From positions 124,001-188,000 of the forward strand of contig NZ_CP035534.1 of the NCBI RefSeq assembly GCF_009068765.1: a DNA stretch of 64,000 nucleotides, written 5' to 3'. Positions 23,995 to 34,826 of this stretch are shown here, piece by piece; position 1 is the first letter of the stretch, and each line of letters opens with the position of its first letter. The notes below the pieces were generated by a model that saw only the letters and a list, made by a program, of their open reading frames with translations, searched no databases and was not told the DNA's origin. The translations under genes and the position numbers were made by a program. The stretch is from Sulfurimonas hydrogeniphila. GTDB lineage: Bacteria; Campylobacterota; Campylobacteria; Campylobacterales; Sulfurimonadaceae.

Positions 23995-26268
23995 ATGACA
24001 ATCAAAACAAAATTAGTATCTGTTGTTATAGCGGTTATTATTGTATTGGCATCAGCTATTACCTACGTATCTATTACAAAGTCCAAAGAGGCTATAGATA
24101 AGAGTGAATTTGATAAGCTTAGCAGTGTAGAGGTGTCTAAGCATGGGGAAATTGCAAATTATTTTGATTATCTTGGTGGTCTTCTTACTTCTTTGGCAGG
24201 GCAAGAAGGAACAAAAGAAGCTTTTGTTTCTTTAGATAATGGTTTTTATAAGCTTGAAAATGAACTGCACCTGGATATAGAAAAAGTAAAATCTACATTA
24301 AAGAAAAATTATAAAAATGAGTATTTGAATGCAGTAAATTATAATGTGCCAAATGCAGCAAAACCCAAACCGCTAGAAGAGTATTTACCGCGTGAAGATG
24401 ATGCATTGGTTGCACAATATATTTTTATTGTAAAAAATCCTGCGAAATTGGGTGAAAAAAATAAAATGGCTTTTAATCCAAAATATGACAGCAGTTATAT
24501 GCGCGCCCATAAAAAATACCATACTTCTTTTGATAAGTTTTTAAATTCTTTTAGCCTGTATGATATCTTTTTGGTAAATATGAGAGGAGATGTTGTTTAT
24601 ACAGATTTTAAAGAAAAAGATTTCGCGACAAATCTCAAAAAGGGTGTTTATGCAGATACAGGGCTTGCTAAAGCGTACAAAAAAGCCTTAAGAATGAAAG
24701 AAGGTGAAATAGCATTTGATGATTTTTCCCCTTATGAGCCAAGTTACAATTCTCCGGCATCTTTCATAGCAACACCAATTTTTATAAATGGTACCAAAAA
24801 AGGTGTCTTGATTTTTCAAATGCCTGTGGATGTTATAAATTCTATTATGCGTTTTAATGATGATTTTGAAAAAGCAGGGTTAGGAAAAAGTGGGGAGTGT
24901 TATCTCGTTGGCAGTGATTATTATATGCGAAGTAATTCCAGGTTTCAAAAAGAGATAAAAGATAAAGTAGTACAGGAATTAGGGACTACGATAGGAGTAT
25001 GGAAAGTAAAAACGCCTTCAACTGAGGCAGTAATAACTGGAGAACGCAAACGCGGGCAATGGATTATAAAAGATTACAGAGGTATTTCGGTTCTTAGCGT
25101 TTACGAAGAATTAAGTATTTTTAATGGACAGGGAAAATGGGTAGTTGTGGCTGAGATTGATGAAGCAGAAGCCTTTGCCCCTGCCTACAAGTTAAGAAAT
25201 TATCTTTTAATTATATCTTTAATTATCATTATTATCTCTGTTGGAATATTACTGTTTATGATCTATAAAATTATTATCAATCCTTTAAATAAAATTGTGC
25301 AATATATTCAGCATATATCCAATGGTGAAAATATTGATTTGACAAAAGAGTTGAAAATGAAAGGGGATGATGAAGTTTCGATTATTGCACAAAACCTTTC
25401 TCGTGTTATGTCACAGTTAAGAGATTTACTCTCTGAGGTTAAAGTAACATCAGAAGAAAATGCTTCAATTTCACAAGAACTTTCACAAAGGGCTATAAGT
25501 GTGGGCAAAAATGTTGAGAGTTCAGTGGCAATAGTAAAAGAAACAACATCAAATGCAAAAGAGATACAAAATGAAATAGCTACGGCAATCACAGAGGCTC
25601 AAGAATCGAAAAATGATATTATAAATGCAAATGAAAATTTAGAAATGGCGAAAAACAATATTATTTCTTTAGCATCAAAAATTCAAACAACAGCAGAATC
25701 TGAGTCAGATTTAGCACAAAATATGGAGACTCTTTCTCATGATGCGAGTGAAGTGAAAAATGTATTAACTATTATTTCTGATATAGCAGATCAGACAAAC
25801 TTGCTTGCTTTAAATGCTGCTATAGAAGCAGCACGAGCGGGTGAACATGGACGTGGATTCGCTGTTGTAGCTGATGAAGTCAGAAAACTAGCAGAGAGAA
25901 CTCAAAAAACACTCTCTGAAATTAATGCTACAATAAATGTTGTTGTCCAGTCTATAATTGATGCTTCAAATAAGATGATTTCCAATTCTGATGAAATTCA
26001 GGAGTTGGTAACAATCGCTCAAGATGTGGAAGAAAGAATTAATTCTACTGTCACGACTGTGAATAAGGCGGTGGATGCAAGTGATAGAACGGTTAAAGAT
26101 TTCGAAGATACAGGTAGAAATGTAGGTGAAATTGTAGGAAAAGTCGAAGAAATTAATGAAATATCATCAACAAATGCGCACAGTGTGGAAGAAATAGCTG
26201 CTGCGGCAGAACATCTTAATGTAATGACAGATGAACTTAATATGAAATTAACAACTTTTAAAATTTAA
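23995..26268 (+). CDS. methyl-accepting chemotaxis protein with dCACHE-type sensor
   Basis: A 757-residue chemoreceptor. It has a membrane helix at about 9-28, a large periplasmic double-CACHE-like domain (about 35-395) and a second helix at about 402-425. A HAMP domain and a long cytoplasmic coiled coil follow, whose tip contains [38 protein letters not shown]. It passes ligand binding to CheW/CheA. The ligand is unknown. A -10 TATAAT at 23959-23964 and AAAGGATT before the ATG set the start. It is monocistronic. Confidence 0.95.
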   Translation: MTIKTKLVSVVIAVIIVLASAITYVSITKSKEAIDKSEFDKLSSVEVSKHGEIANYFDYLGGLLTSLAGQEGTKEAFVSLDNGFYKLENELHLDIEKVKSTLKKNYKNEYLNAVNYNVPNAAKPKPLEEYLPREDDALVAQYIFIVKNPAKLGEKNKMAFNPKYDSSYMRAHKKYHTSFDKFLNSFSLYDIFLVNMRGDVVYTDFKEKDFATNLKKGVYADTGLAKAYKKALRMKEGEIAFDDFSPYEPSYNSPASFIATPIFINGTKKGVLIFQMPVDVINSIMRFNDDFEKAGLGKSGECYLVGSDYYMRSNSRFQKEIKDKVVQELGTTIGVWKVKTPSTEAVITGERKRGQWIIKDYRGISVLSVYEELSIFNGQGKWVVVAEIDEAEAFAPAYKLRNYLLIISLIIIIISVGILLFMIYKIIINPLNKIVQYIQHISNGENIDLTKELKMKGDDEVSIIAQNLSRVMSQLRDLLSEVKVTSEENASISQELSQRAISVGKNVESSVAIVKETTSNAKEIQNEIATAITEAQESKNDIINANENLEMAKNNIISLASKIQTTAESESDLAQNMETLSHDASEVKNVLTIISDIADQTNLLALNAAIEAARAGEHGRGFAVVADEVRKLAERTQKTLSEINATINVVVQSIIDASNKMISNSDEIQELVTIAQDVEERINSTVTTVNKAVDASDRTVKDFEDTGRNVGEIVGKVEEINEISSTNAHSVEEIAAAAEHLNVMTDELNMKLTTFKI

Positions 26269-26483
26269 TAGAAAAATTGTGAGACCGTTTAAAGTTCTGT
26301 GTTAATCTTCCAGGTCCATTTGGGCCTGATTCTCAAAATCACTTCTTTCAACTCTTTTTTATTAAATTTATCTTAGAATGCACAACCTTGTGTTTTTTGG
26401 ATACGGATTATGACATTACTAGAAAAGCGGAAACGCTGTTTAGCTGTACTTTTTGCAATAAAGATGAAAACAATCCATAGAGT

Positions 26484-26816
26484 ATGCAACAAATGATTGG
26501 AAACAGTAAAGCAGAAATTTTGCCAAAATTTGAAGAACAGGAATTTGAAAATCTGATAGGTACCATACAGGATAATTTAAAAATCCTTAAATTTGTACTC
26601 AACAGTGTGCCGATAGGTATTTTTATATATCAGCCCAATATTGTCTATGCAAACAACTATACACTGCAGCATTTTAAAATAGACGCAAAAGAGCTTTTTT
26701 CCTATACTCCAGAGATGCTTCTTGACAAGAGTACCCCGCAGCATGTTCGCAAAGACCTCATAAGCAAAGATACCGGTATCAAAAACTACGAACTGAGATT
26801 AAATCGCCAATTCTAA
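26484..26816 (+). pseudogene. 5' fragment of an IS-interrupted PAS-GGDEF-EAL gene
   Basis: The first 107 codons (26484-26804) encode a helical start and the beginning of a PAS domain (LKFVLNSVPIGIFIYQPNIVYANNYTLQHF). The frame then enters the IS30-type element and ends after four foreign residues. Joined at the duplicated AAT codon to 27916, the frame continues without a shift to 29991, so the ancestral protein was 798 residues. The upstream 215 bp (26269-26483) hold a CAGGTCC/GGGCCTG hairpin and a short frame of unclear meaning; I see no other gene there. Confidence 0.9.
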
Positions 26817-27912
26817 TATCAAGTGCAATTTCCACCTAATTTAACTAGCTAACTTTTTACTCATTTCACTAAAAAACACCTCATATGGAGTTTTGTATCC
26901 AGAGATTTTTCTAGGTCGATTGTTAAGTCTGTTCTGAATCATAATGATTTCATCCTTTGAGACATTTAAAAAGGTGCTTTTCTTGGGTAAATACTGCCTG
27001 ATTAATCCGTTAGTATGCTCATTCAATCCTCTTTCCAAGGAGTGGTGTGGATTAGCAAAGTAAAAATCTGTGTTCAGTGCAGCTACTACTTGTTTATGAT
27101 ATGCGAATTCCTTGCCGTTGTCACTTGTAATTGTATGAGTGATCTTTTTCATTGGTGTGAGCATCTCTATAAGTGCTTGGGTTACTACTTCGGCATGTTT
27201 AGTTGGTACATTTTTAATGATAGCAAATTTTGATTTTCTGTCAACTACAGTAACTAAAAATCCTTTATGATCTTTACCAACTACAGTGTCAATTTCCCAA
27301 TCTCCGATGCGAGACTTTTCCTCTACAATCTTTGGTCTCTTATCTATCATGACACGGTCTATAATAGTACCTCTTGCCATATAGTCATTACTTCGCTTAT
27401 GATACTTCTTGTTTTTGTGTCGGAGGTACTGGTAAAGTTTACCACCATTCTTTTTGTTGGTATAAATGTAGCGATATATAGTCTCATGAACTACTGATAC
27501 CCCGGTATCGAGTTTCATACGACCTGATATCTGTTCTGGTGACCAGTCCTGTTTCAGCTTAGCTCTGATATATTTCTCGATAGGTTTAGTGAGTGAGTAT
27601 CTCTTTCTTTTTTGCATCTCAGTTTTTGTTGAAATAATCTGAGCTAGTTCTGCATTATAGCCTCTTATAGTATCATTATTTCTTCTAAGCTCTCTGCTTA
27701 TTGTTGATGGGTGCACACCAAGTTCATTTGCAACTTCTTTTTGGTTTAATCCAGCCTTTTGCAAAGCTGAAATATGGTATCGTTTCTCTAGGGTTAATTG
27801 TTTATATCTCATGCTACTTCTTATTTTTTAGTTGAAATAGATTAGCAGGTTATCAGTTAACCCTACCTTTCAACTTACTTTTAAAAAATTGCACTTGATA
27901 TTAGAATTGGCG
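26805..27912 (-). mobile_element. IS30-family insertion sequence, complete, 1,108 bp
   Basis: Both ends carry the same 27-bp inverted repeat, beginning CGCCAATTCTAATATCAAGT at the left end (26805-26831) and exactly complementary at the right (27886-27912). The flanking AAT at 26802-26804 is duplicated at 27913-27915, a 3-bp target duplication as expected for IS30. The element holds a single transposase gene on the minus strand. The perfect repeats and intact gene suggest a recent insertion. Confidence 0.96.
26841..27812 (-). CDS. IS30-family transposase
   Basis: A 323-residue DDE transposase. The N-terminal helix-turn-helix is LTLEKRYHISALQKAGLNQKEVANELGVHPSTISRELRRN, followed by WSPEQISGRM and the catalytic core: first Asp in GDWEIDTVVG, second Asp in ITSDNGKEFA, and Glu in RGLNEHTNGLIRQYLPK. 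This layout is diagnostic of IS30. The gene is intact, so the element may be active. It reads opposite to the gene it interrupts. Confidence 0.97.
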   Translation of the reverse strand: MRYKQLTLEKRYHISALQKAGLNQKEVANELGVHPSTISRELRRNNDTIRGYNAELAQIISTKTEMQKRKRYSLTKPIEKYIRAKLKQDWSPEQISGRMKLDTGVSVVHETIYRYIYTNKKNGGKLYQYLRHKNKKYHKRSNDYMARGTIIDRVMIDKRPKIVEEKSRIGDWEIDTVVGKDHKGFLVTVVDRKSKFAIIKNVPTKHAEVVTQALIEMLTPMKKITHTITSDNGKEFAYHKQVVAALNTDFYFANPHHSLERGLNEHTNGLIRQYLPKKSTFLNVSKDEIIMIQNRLNNRPRKISGYKTPYEVFFSEMSKKLAS

Positions 27913-29991
27913 AATGTAAAAGGTGTCATTTTAGATGTTATTGCCGTTTCGCAGACTATTGTCTACAAAGGCAAACCTGCAGGTATTATCTGGTTTATAG
28001 ACAATACAAAGTTTAAAGAGATAAAAGAAGAGTTTTCTGAGTTGCTGCACTATTTGCCGATTGTGGCCTATAAAGTACGTATATTTAAAGACAAGAGTTT
28101 TCAGATAACTGTTTCAAAGGCTATAAAAAAGTTAACAGGATTTACTCCTGACGATGTCAGATCAAATTTGTTCTGGTGGCAGGAACATATTTATGAGGCA
28201 GACAGAGACAAAGTTTTAAAAGTACAGAATACCCTTGCCCAAAACCAGTATTTGCAACACCAGTACCGAATAGTGTGCAAAGACGGCTCTTATATCTGGA
28301 TTGATGACCGGCTTGTAAATCTGAATCGCGGTGATATGATTCTAGATATTTTAGGTTTTTGGAATGAAATAACCGTACTGAAACTCCATGAATTTGCAAA
28401 TCAGGCAATAGCTGAAATCAATCAACATTTTATTACACAAAGCGATGAAGAACGGATCCTGTTTTGTATATGCAAACATTTTGTTGAGAGTGAATTTTGT
28501 GAGCAGGTTGTTTTAACACGAAAGTCAGGAAAGAAATACCGTTATCCCGAGAATGATATAAAAGATTTTGTCATGCAAAAACATCTGAAAGTTGCTTATG
28601 CAGAAGAAGTTTTAAAAATTGTTTTTTATTTTCAAGCCAAAATAACAAAACCGGAAGTTTTTGAAGGTATTTTAAATATGTTTAAAAACAATGTGGAAAC
28701 CGGGCTGAAGGCTCTTAGGGATGCAAGAAAACTGAATTATCTGACCTACCATGAGTTTCTTTGCGATTATCCTAATGATAACGCGCTTAGAAAAAAACTA
28801 AAAAAGTATAAAGAGCCTTTTGCTCTGCTGATTATCAATATACGTTCTTTTTCAAATATTAACCTTCTGTATGGCTTTTCATTCGGAAATAAAGTACTTT
28901 GTGCGGTGGCGGATATAATGAAAGAGAGTTTGGCAGTCACCGACTCTGTTTATCATCTTGCAGGTGATAAATTTTGTCTTTTGATTAAAGATGTGAACCA
29001 GCTCAAAAAAATTGCCAAGAAAATAGCCAACCAGTGTGCACATAGTATTTTTGTCAAGCAAAGGCACATTCCCGTCAGTTGCAGATTCGGCATAGCAAAA
29101 TACCCTCAAGACAGTGAAAACAGCTTAGAAGTAAGAGATTTAGCGATGACGGCACTCTCTTATGCAAGCAAACACAAACAAGAGATAGCAGTATATGAGC
29201 CTAAAATGAAAGAGACGTTAAGTACATACATTGAGACGGAAACAGTACTCATTGATGCAATAGAAAATAATGCCTTTGCGCTGCATTATCAGCCTGTAAT
29301 AGATGTAAAAACAGAAAAAATTCTGTACTGTGAAGCACTTATCAGGCTTAAAGATAAAAACAATAAGCAGATAGTGCCGGAGTATATGATACATGTCGCA
29401 GAAGAGCTTGGGCTTATTAAAAAAATCACAAAGATTGTTATAACAAATGTTGCAAAGCAGCAGCAGATTTGGCGAAAAAAAGGTTTACATGTAACGGTTG
29501 CCGTAAATATTTCTTCTTATGATGTAGAGAGTGAAGAATTTCTGGATTTTTTTGAAGAGACCATGACAAAGTATGGCCTGAACAATAAGAGTATAGCAAT
29601 TGAAATTACAGAAAGAACAGCGGTACAAAATTATGCGGCAGCAGAAAAATTTCTGCAGATTATGAAACAGCTTGGCATATCTGTAGAGATTGATGATTTT
29701 GGAATAGCACACTCTTCACTGTCTCAAATAACGCAAATGGAATTTGATACACTTAAAATAGACAAGTCTTTTATTGATAAAATTATACAAAGCGACAAAG
29801 AGCGAGAAATTGTAAAGATTATAATTGAGATGGCAAAGGTTTTAAATGTTACAACTTTGGCAGAAGGTGTTGAGAGCAAAGAGCAACTTGAATGGCTTAA
29901 AAAGAATGGCTGTGATATGATACAGGGGTATTATATTTCCAAACCGTTGAGTGCTCAAGATTTTGAAGCATATTTTTCTTTAAGGGGCTAA
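27889..29991 (+). pseudogene. 3' fragment of an IS-interrupted PAS-GGDEF-EAL gene
   Basis: The native part begins at 27916 (VKGVILDVIAVSQTIVYKGK). It contains the end of the first PAS domain, a second PAS domain (about YKVRIFKDKSFQ to WNEITVLKLHE), a degenerate GGDEF domain (AGDKF instead of GGDEF) and a C-terminal EAL domain with CEALIRLKD and DDFGIAHSS. The intact protein would most likely have been a c-di-GMP phosphodiesterase with a non-catalytic GGDEF domain. Whether this part is still translated is uncertain. A start codon exists at 27889, within the IS end, but with no good ribosome site. Confidence 0.88.
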
Positions 29992-29993
29992 GA

Positions 29994-31013
29994 TTGAATA
30001 CAGATCTGCAAAAACAGTATGTTCACAATGAATATATACAGACCTATTTTCGTCTTTTTTTTATTGCTGTATCGGTTATTGCCATTACGTATTATACTTT
30101 TGTTGAGCATGCGCTTAGTGTTGAAGTCTATAAGTATATTATGCTGTTTCCTGTTTTGATGCTGAGTTTAATTGCCGTATATATGTTTATAGTTTACAAA
30201 TATCCCTATTTTCTCCAAAACCAACGAATTGTTTTTATGAGCTTTGTTGAAACAACAGCAACTGGTTATGTTATGTACCTGACAGGACCGCTTTCGGCAT
30301 ATTTTCCTGCTTTGCTGTTATGGTTTTGTATAGGGTACGGAGTACGGTATGGAGAAAAGATAGGATTTGTCACCTATGGTATAGTTTTAATTACCTGGCT
30401 TGTTCTGCTCAACACCAGCCCGTTTTGGATACAAAACAGAGCACTCGGTTTTGGCTGGTTTATTGCTTATCTGGTTATTCCTCTGTATTTTTTCAAATTG
30501 CTGCAAAAGCTTCATAGCGATGTGGAAACATTCAACTATAAAGCAACACACGACCCCTTAACAGGTCTTCCAAACAGGTTTTTATTTGATGAGGTGCTAT
30601 ATCAATACTTAAAAGGCAAAAACTTTGCGTTGATATTTGTAGATTTGGACGGCTTTAAAGAGATAAATGACTCTTTTGGACACCTCACCGGCGATAAAGT
30701 TTTAGTAGAAGCATCCAAAAGAATAGAGCAGATAACTGATTTTACCTCTCGTTTGGGCGGAGATGAATTTGTTTGTATTGTGACATATGAGACAAAAAAT
30801 GAATTAAAAGACCGATTAGACAAACTTGTTGCAAATCTTCAAAAAAATTGTCCAAATGAGCATATAAATCTTTCTGCAAGTATAGGTGTTTCACTTTATC
30901 CGAATGATTCTTTGTCTGCACATGAATTAAAGAAGAAAGCAGATGCGGCAATGTACAAAGCCAAGGAATCCGGAAAAAACAGATATTTTTTATACAGTGA
31001 GCTTGCCAGTTAA
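29994..31013 (+). CDS. membrane-bound diguanylate cyclase
   Basis: A 339-residue protein: five or six membrane helices (about residues 17-175) form an N-terminal sensor, followed by a canonical GGDEF domain with RLGGDEFVCI near residue 252. It should make c-di-GMP. The start is a TTG, 2 bp after the stop of the interrupted gene, with AAGGGG just upstream, so it was probably translated together with that gene. Since the IS insertion its expression may depend on other promoters. Confidence 0.88.
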   Translation: MNTDLQKQYVHNEYIQTYFRLFFIAVSVIAITYYTFVEHALSVEVYKYIMLFPVLMLSLIAVYMFIVYKYPYFLQNQRIVFMSFVETTATGYVMYLTGPLSAYFPALLLWFCIGYGVRYGEKIGFVTYGIVLITWLVLLNTSPFWIQNRALGFGWFIAYLVIPLYFFKLLQKLHSDVETFNYKATHDPLTGLPNRFLFDEVLYQYLKGKNFALIFVDLDGFKEINDSFGHLTGDKVLVEASKRIEQITDFTSRLGGDEFVCIVTYETKNELKDRLDKLVANLQKNCPNEHINLSASIGVSLYPNDSLSAHELKKKADAAMYKAKESGKNRYFLYSELAS

Positions 31014-31020
31014 AAAATAT

Positions 31021-33873
31021 TTACAGAATCTTTTCAGAGAATCTTTCAATAATCTCTTTACATGTAACCGGTCGTGAAAAAAGATAACCCTGTCCAAAAT
31101 CACAGTTTGCTTCAGCCAGAAACTCTTCCTGATCCTGTGTTTCGATGCCTTCGGCAACTATCATATATTCGAGTGTTTTTGAAAGCGCTATAATTGCTTC
31201 GATGATGACATTGTCCGAACTGCCGTTGGCTATGTCATCGACAAAAGATTTGTCTATTTTGATGGTGTCGGTGGGGAGTTGTTTGAGATAGGACATAGAG
31301 GAGTACCCTGTACCGAAGTCATCGATTGAAATTTTAAATCCGTAGTTTCTGAAGTTTTGCAAAATATCCATATTGGCAACGGTGTGCTCCATTATGAAGC
31401 GTTCAGTGATTTCAATCTCTATCTCATGCGGTTGGACATTGTGTTTTGCCGCTATGGCTAAAAAAGTTTCCAAAAGATTGGCTTCTTTAAACTGCAAACT
31501 GGAGACATTGATAGCAATGTAGTGTATGTGAATGTTTGCTTCTTTCATTTGATTAAATGCTTTGCAGGACTCTTCAAAGACGAAGTACCCAAGTGGGATA
31601 ATCGTACCATTTTCTTCGGCGACAGGAATAAATTTGTCAGGGGTAACATTGCCAAGTTTTGGATTTTTCCATCGGACAAGGGCTTCAACAGAGTGGATGG
31701 TTTTTGTTTTGAGTCTGTATTGTGGTTGAAAAACCATAAAAAGTTCATTGTTTTGCAAAGCGTTACGAAGTGCCATGTCAATGTCGAGTCTGTGCTGTAT
31801 GTTGCGTGAAAGTTCTTGTGTGTAGTAGCGGAAGTTGTTTTTTCCTGACTCTTTGGCAAGATACATCGCACTGTCGGCATGTTTTATGAGTGTCTGGGAA
31901 TCTTCTCCGTTTTGCGGATAAACGGCTATACCGATACTTGCCGTAGTGATAAGCGAGTGCTCATTTACATGTATGGGTTCTTCAAGGTTTTTTATAATGT
32001 TTTGAGCGACTATTGCCGCATCGCTTGCAAGTGTCAGGTTTTCCAAAATTATAACAAATTCGTCACCGCCCCAACGGGAAATAAAGTCACTTTCTCTGAG
32101 TGTCGTTTTCAGTCTTGAAGCAACAGTTTTTAAAACTTCATCTCCTATGTCATGCCCGAGTGTATCATTAATGACTTTAAAACGGTCCAGGTCTATAAAC
32201 AATACAGCCAAAATATCCTTGTTTCTTTTGCTTATTATGAGTGCATGTTGCAAATACTCTTCAAAGTTGACACGATTGGAAAGTCCTGTGAGCGCATCAT
32301 GATAGGCAAGATAATCCGCTTTTGCCTGTGAAGTCTCTATCTCTCTGAGGTCGGTCTGCACTGCAGTATAGTTGAGAACATCGCCTTTGGAGTTTGTGAT
32401 TTTTTTAATTGTTGACCAAAGAGGAATCAGTTCACCGTTTTTGGTTTTATTGACAAATTTTCCTTTCCATATACCGTGTTCTATCAGTTGATTCCAAAGA
32501 TCTTTGTAAAAACTTGTATCCTGTACTCCCGAATGGAGAAACTTGAGACTTTTGCCTTTTACTTCAGCAAAAGAGTAGCCGTATATATTTGTAAAAGCAC
32601 GGTTGATAGAGATAATTTTTCCCTCTGAATCTGTTATGATGATGGACTCTTCTGTATTTTCAAAAACACTGGCTGCCTGGGCGAGTTGTTTGTTTTTTTC
32701 TATATATTCTGTGATGTCAAGCTTAAGCGCAATATAGTTCACCAGTTTTCCCTGAAGAAAAATCGGAACGATGGAAGCCTTTTCGTATAAAAGAGAGCCG
32801 TCTTTTCGTTTGTTGATAAACTGTCCCTCCCATTTTTCCCCTTTGGCAAGTTTTGCATTGAGTTCTTCATAGAGAGCCGGGTCCTGAATATCTGATTTTA
32901 AGATTCTTGGATTTTGTCCCAGTACTTCTTGTGCTTTGTATTTTGTTGTTTTTTCAAATGTTTCGTTGACATAGACGATATTTCTTTGTGCATCTGTGAT
33001 GACTACAATGTTGTCACTGTGTTCTATGGCATATTTAAATGCCAAAAGTTCTTTTTTTGTTTTGTTTGACTGAAGATGTGAAAAAATAAGTATAAATAAA
33101 ATCGAAACAGTTACAAGGAAAAATACTATCATCAGCCATGTCTGGTGCTGCAAGTCTTTTTCATAGTCAAGTGTTATATGACGCTTGAGTGCTTCGAGTT
33201 GCCTGTAAAGCGGATTTGTCTGTACTTCTTGTGAAACCTCTTTGAGTGATTGGAGTGTTTGGAGCATTACTTTTGCGTGCATATAAAAAGTATAAAGATA
33301 TTGACTGTTTTTATTGCGGGCAATTATTTTAAGTTCATGAAGCTTTTTTTGTATGGTTTTTTTATCTATATATTCACTTGAAGCATATCGTAAGATATAA
33401 AAAAGAGCCTCATTTGTAAGGTTCTTTGCCTGAAGAGAAATATCAGCTGCATTGGAAATTGTCGTATGCAGACCAAAAAGAAAATGGGAGCTGTTTATAA
33501 GAGCAGAGTTTTGTGCTTTGAAGTATTCTAAATCATCAGCTTTTTTTTGAAAGTTTTGTGCAATTTTTTCTAAAAGAGGTGCAGTGTTTTTATTGTATTT
33601 TTGCATATCCTGACGCAGGCTTTTTAAAATTTTCTCAAATTGTTTTTTTTGCTGGTCAACTGTATCATAATTTGTGAATTTATTTGCAGTGAATGTAAAG
33701 TCATTGAGTTCTCTGTCTATAAGTTGCAGTTGGGTTATTTTATTGCTTTGGAGTGAAAAATGACTCATGTTTTCTTTGATTTTGTAGCCGTTTACAAACA
33801 TTATAAAAACAAAAAGGATGAAAACAAAGAGAATGAATGTAGTTTTATCGGTATGCTTTAACTTTTCTATCAT
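31021..33873 (-). CDS. membrane sensor with two PAS domains, GGDEF and EAL
   Basis: A 950-residue protein: membrane helix about 13-30, a helical periplasmic region, second helix about 246-266, PAS at about 285-400 and 405-520, a GGDEF domain with RWGGDEFVII (about 612) and an EAL domain with VEALVRWKN and DDFGTGYSSM. Both active sites look intact, so it could make or break c-di-GMP. Its start overlaps the stop of the cytochrome c peroxidase gene (ATGA), which suggests that the sensor is expressed under peroxide- or respiration-related control. Confidence 0.92.
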   Translation of the reverse strand: MIEKLKHTDKTTFILFVFILFVFIMFVNGYKIKENMSHFSLQSNKITQLQLIDRELNDFTFTANKFTNYDTVDQQKKQFEKILKSLRQDMQKYNKNTAPLLEKIAQNFQKKADDLEYFKAQNSALINSSHFLFGLHTTISNAADISLQAKNLTNEALFYILRYASSEYIDKKTIQKKLHELKIIARNKNSQYLYTFYMHAKVMLQTLQSLKEVSQEVQTNPLYRQLEALKRHITLDYEKDLQHQTWLMIVFFLVTVSILFILIFSHLQSNKTKKELLAFKYAIEHSDNIVVITDAQRNIVYVNETFEKTTKYKAQEVLGQNPRILKSDIQDPALYEELNAKLAKGEKWEGQFINKRKDGSLLYEKASIVPIFLQGKLVNYIALKLDITEYIEKNKQLAQAASVFENTEESIIITDSEGKIISINRAFTNIYGYSFAEVKGKSLKFLHSGVQDTSFYKDLWNQLIEHGIWKGKFVNKTKNGELIPLWSTIKKITNSKGDVLNYTAVQTDLREIETSQAKADYLAYHDALTGLSNRVNFEEYLQHALIISKRNKDILAVLFIDLDRFKVINDTLGHDIGDEVLKTVASRLKTTLRESDFISRWGGDEFVIILENLTLASDAAIVAQNIIKNLEEPIHVNEHSLITTASIGIAVYPQNGEDSQTLIKHADSAMYLAKESGKNNFRYYTQELSRNIQHRLDIDMALRNALQNNELFMVFQPQYRLKTKTIHSVEALVRWKNPKLGNVTPDKFIPVAEENGTIIPLGYFVFEESCKAFNQMKEANIHIHYIAINVSSLQFKEANLLETFLAIAAKHNVQPHEIEIEITERFIMEHTVANMDILQNFRNYGFKISIDDFGTGYSSMSYLKQLPTDTIKIDKSFVDDIANGSSDNVIIEAIIALSKTLEYMIVAEGIETQDQEEFLAEANCDFGQGYLFSRPVTCKEIIERFSEKIL

Positions 33874-34790
33874 TCTGGCTCAATATTTTTAGGAAGTTCA
33901 CCGTTGAGAGACTGTAAAAAAGCAGTTATTTTCGCAATCTCCTCTTTTGTAATGTGACGACCGAGTTGATACTGAGACATAATTTCTACCGCTTTTTTCA
34001 AATCATAGGTACGCCCGTCATGGAAATAGGGTGCCGTCCTTGCAATATTTCGAAGCGAGGGGACTTTAAAAAAGTATTTGTCCCGCTCTTTATGGGTAAT
34101 ATTGTATCTTCCCAGCCACTCGGAATTTGATTCATTGAAGATACCAAATTTGTTATAAAGATTGCCGCCAATGTTCTCTCCGTGATGGCAGCTTACACAC
34201 CCCTTTGACTTAAAAAGTTCGTATCCCTCTTTTTCTTTTTGAGTGAGAGCACTTTTATCACCCCTGAGATATCTGTCAAAGCGGGAGTTTGGCGTGATGA
34301 GTGTTTTTTCATATTCCGCGATGGCATCTGTAATATTATTTTTGGTAATACCGTCATTATAAATTGCATCAAAAAGTTTTTTGTATTTGCTTTTTTTGAG
34401 TTTTGGTATGATCTCTTCAAAGCTAGAACCCATTTCAACAGGATTTTCAATAGGTCCAATGGCCTGTTCCTGCAGATTTTTTGCCCGACCGTCCCAAAAC
34501 TGTCGAAAATTAAAAACAGCATTATAAACAGTAGGCGCATTCACTGAGCCTTCTTGCCCTTGAATACCAAAAGAGAATTTTAACCCGTCATCTCCGCCAT
34601 TGTGCAAATCGTGGCAGCTTGCACAGCTGATAGTATTATCATGCGATAAAATAGGATCAAAAAAGAGCACTTGACCGAGTTTTGCCTTTGCCTGATTGAC
34701 CTGTACACTTTGCGGTAAAGGTGTAATAGGCTCATTTGCCGTTAGCAAAGTAACATAAAAAGAGAAGATGAGAATTATTATTTTATACAT
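33870..34790 (-). CDS. di-heme cytochrome c peroxidase
   Basis: A 306-residue periplasmic peroxidase with a signal peptide (ending LTA) and haem motifs CASCH and CVSCH. It shows the classical bacterial CCP segments SVNAPTVYNAVFNFRQFWDGRA, AIGPIENPVEMG and APYFHDGRTYDLKKAVEIM. It converts H2O2 to water using cytochrome c. It is the first gene of a two-gene operon with the PAS-GGDEF-EAL sensor. It is closer to the standard CCP family than the paralogue at 7757-8767. Confidence 0.94.
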   Translation of the reverse strand: MYKIIILIFSFYVTLLTANEPITPLPQSVQVNQAKAKLGQVLFFDPILSHDNTISCASCHDLHNGGDDGLKFSFGIQGQEGSVNAPTVYNAVFNFRQFWDGRAKNLQEQAIGPIENPVEMGSSFEEIIPKLKKSKYKKLFDAIYNDGITKNNITDAIAEYEKTLITPNSRFDRYLRGDKSALTQKEKEGYELFKSKGCVSCHHGENIGGNLYNKFGIFNESNSEWLGRYNITHKERDKYFFKVPSLRNIARTAPYFHDGRTYDLKKAVEIMSQYQLGRHITKEEIAKITAFLQSLNGELPKNIEPE

Positions 34791-34826
34791 ACTGTAATAT
34801 TATCACAAATAACCTAAAACAATATT

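Noticed and set aside
26339-26483. Short frame ending in CTFCNKDENNP before the split PAS gene, considered as its true N-terminus
   Set aside because: A TAG stop separates it from the PAS frame and there is no good start; too short to support.
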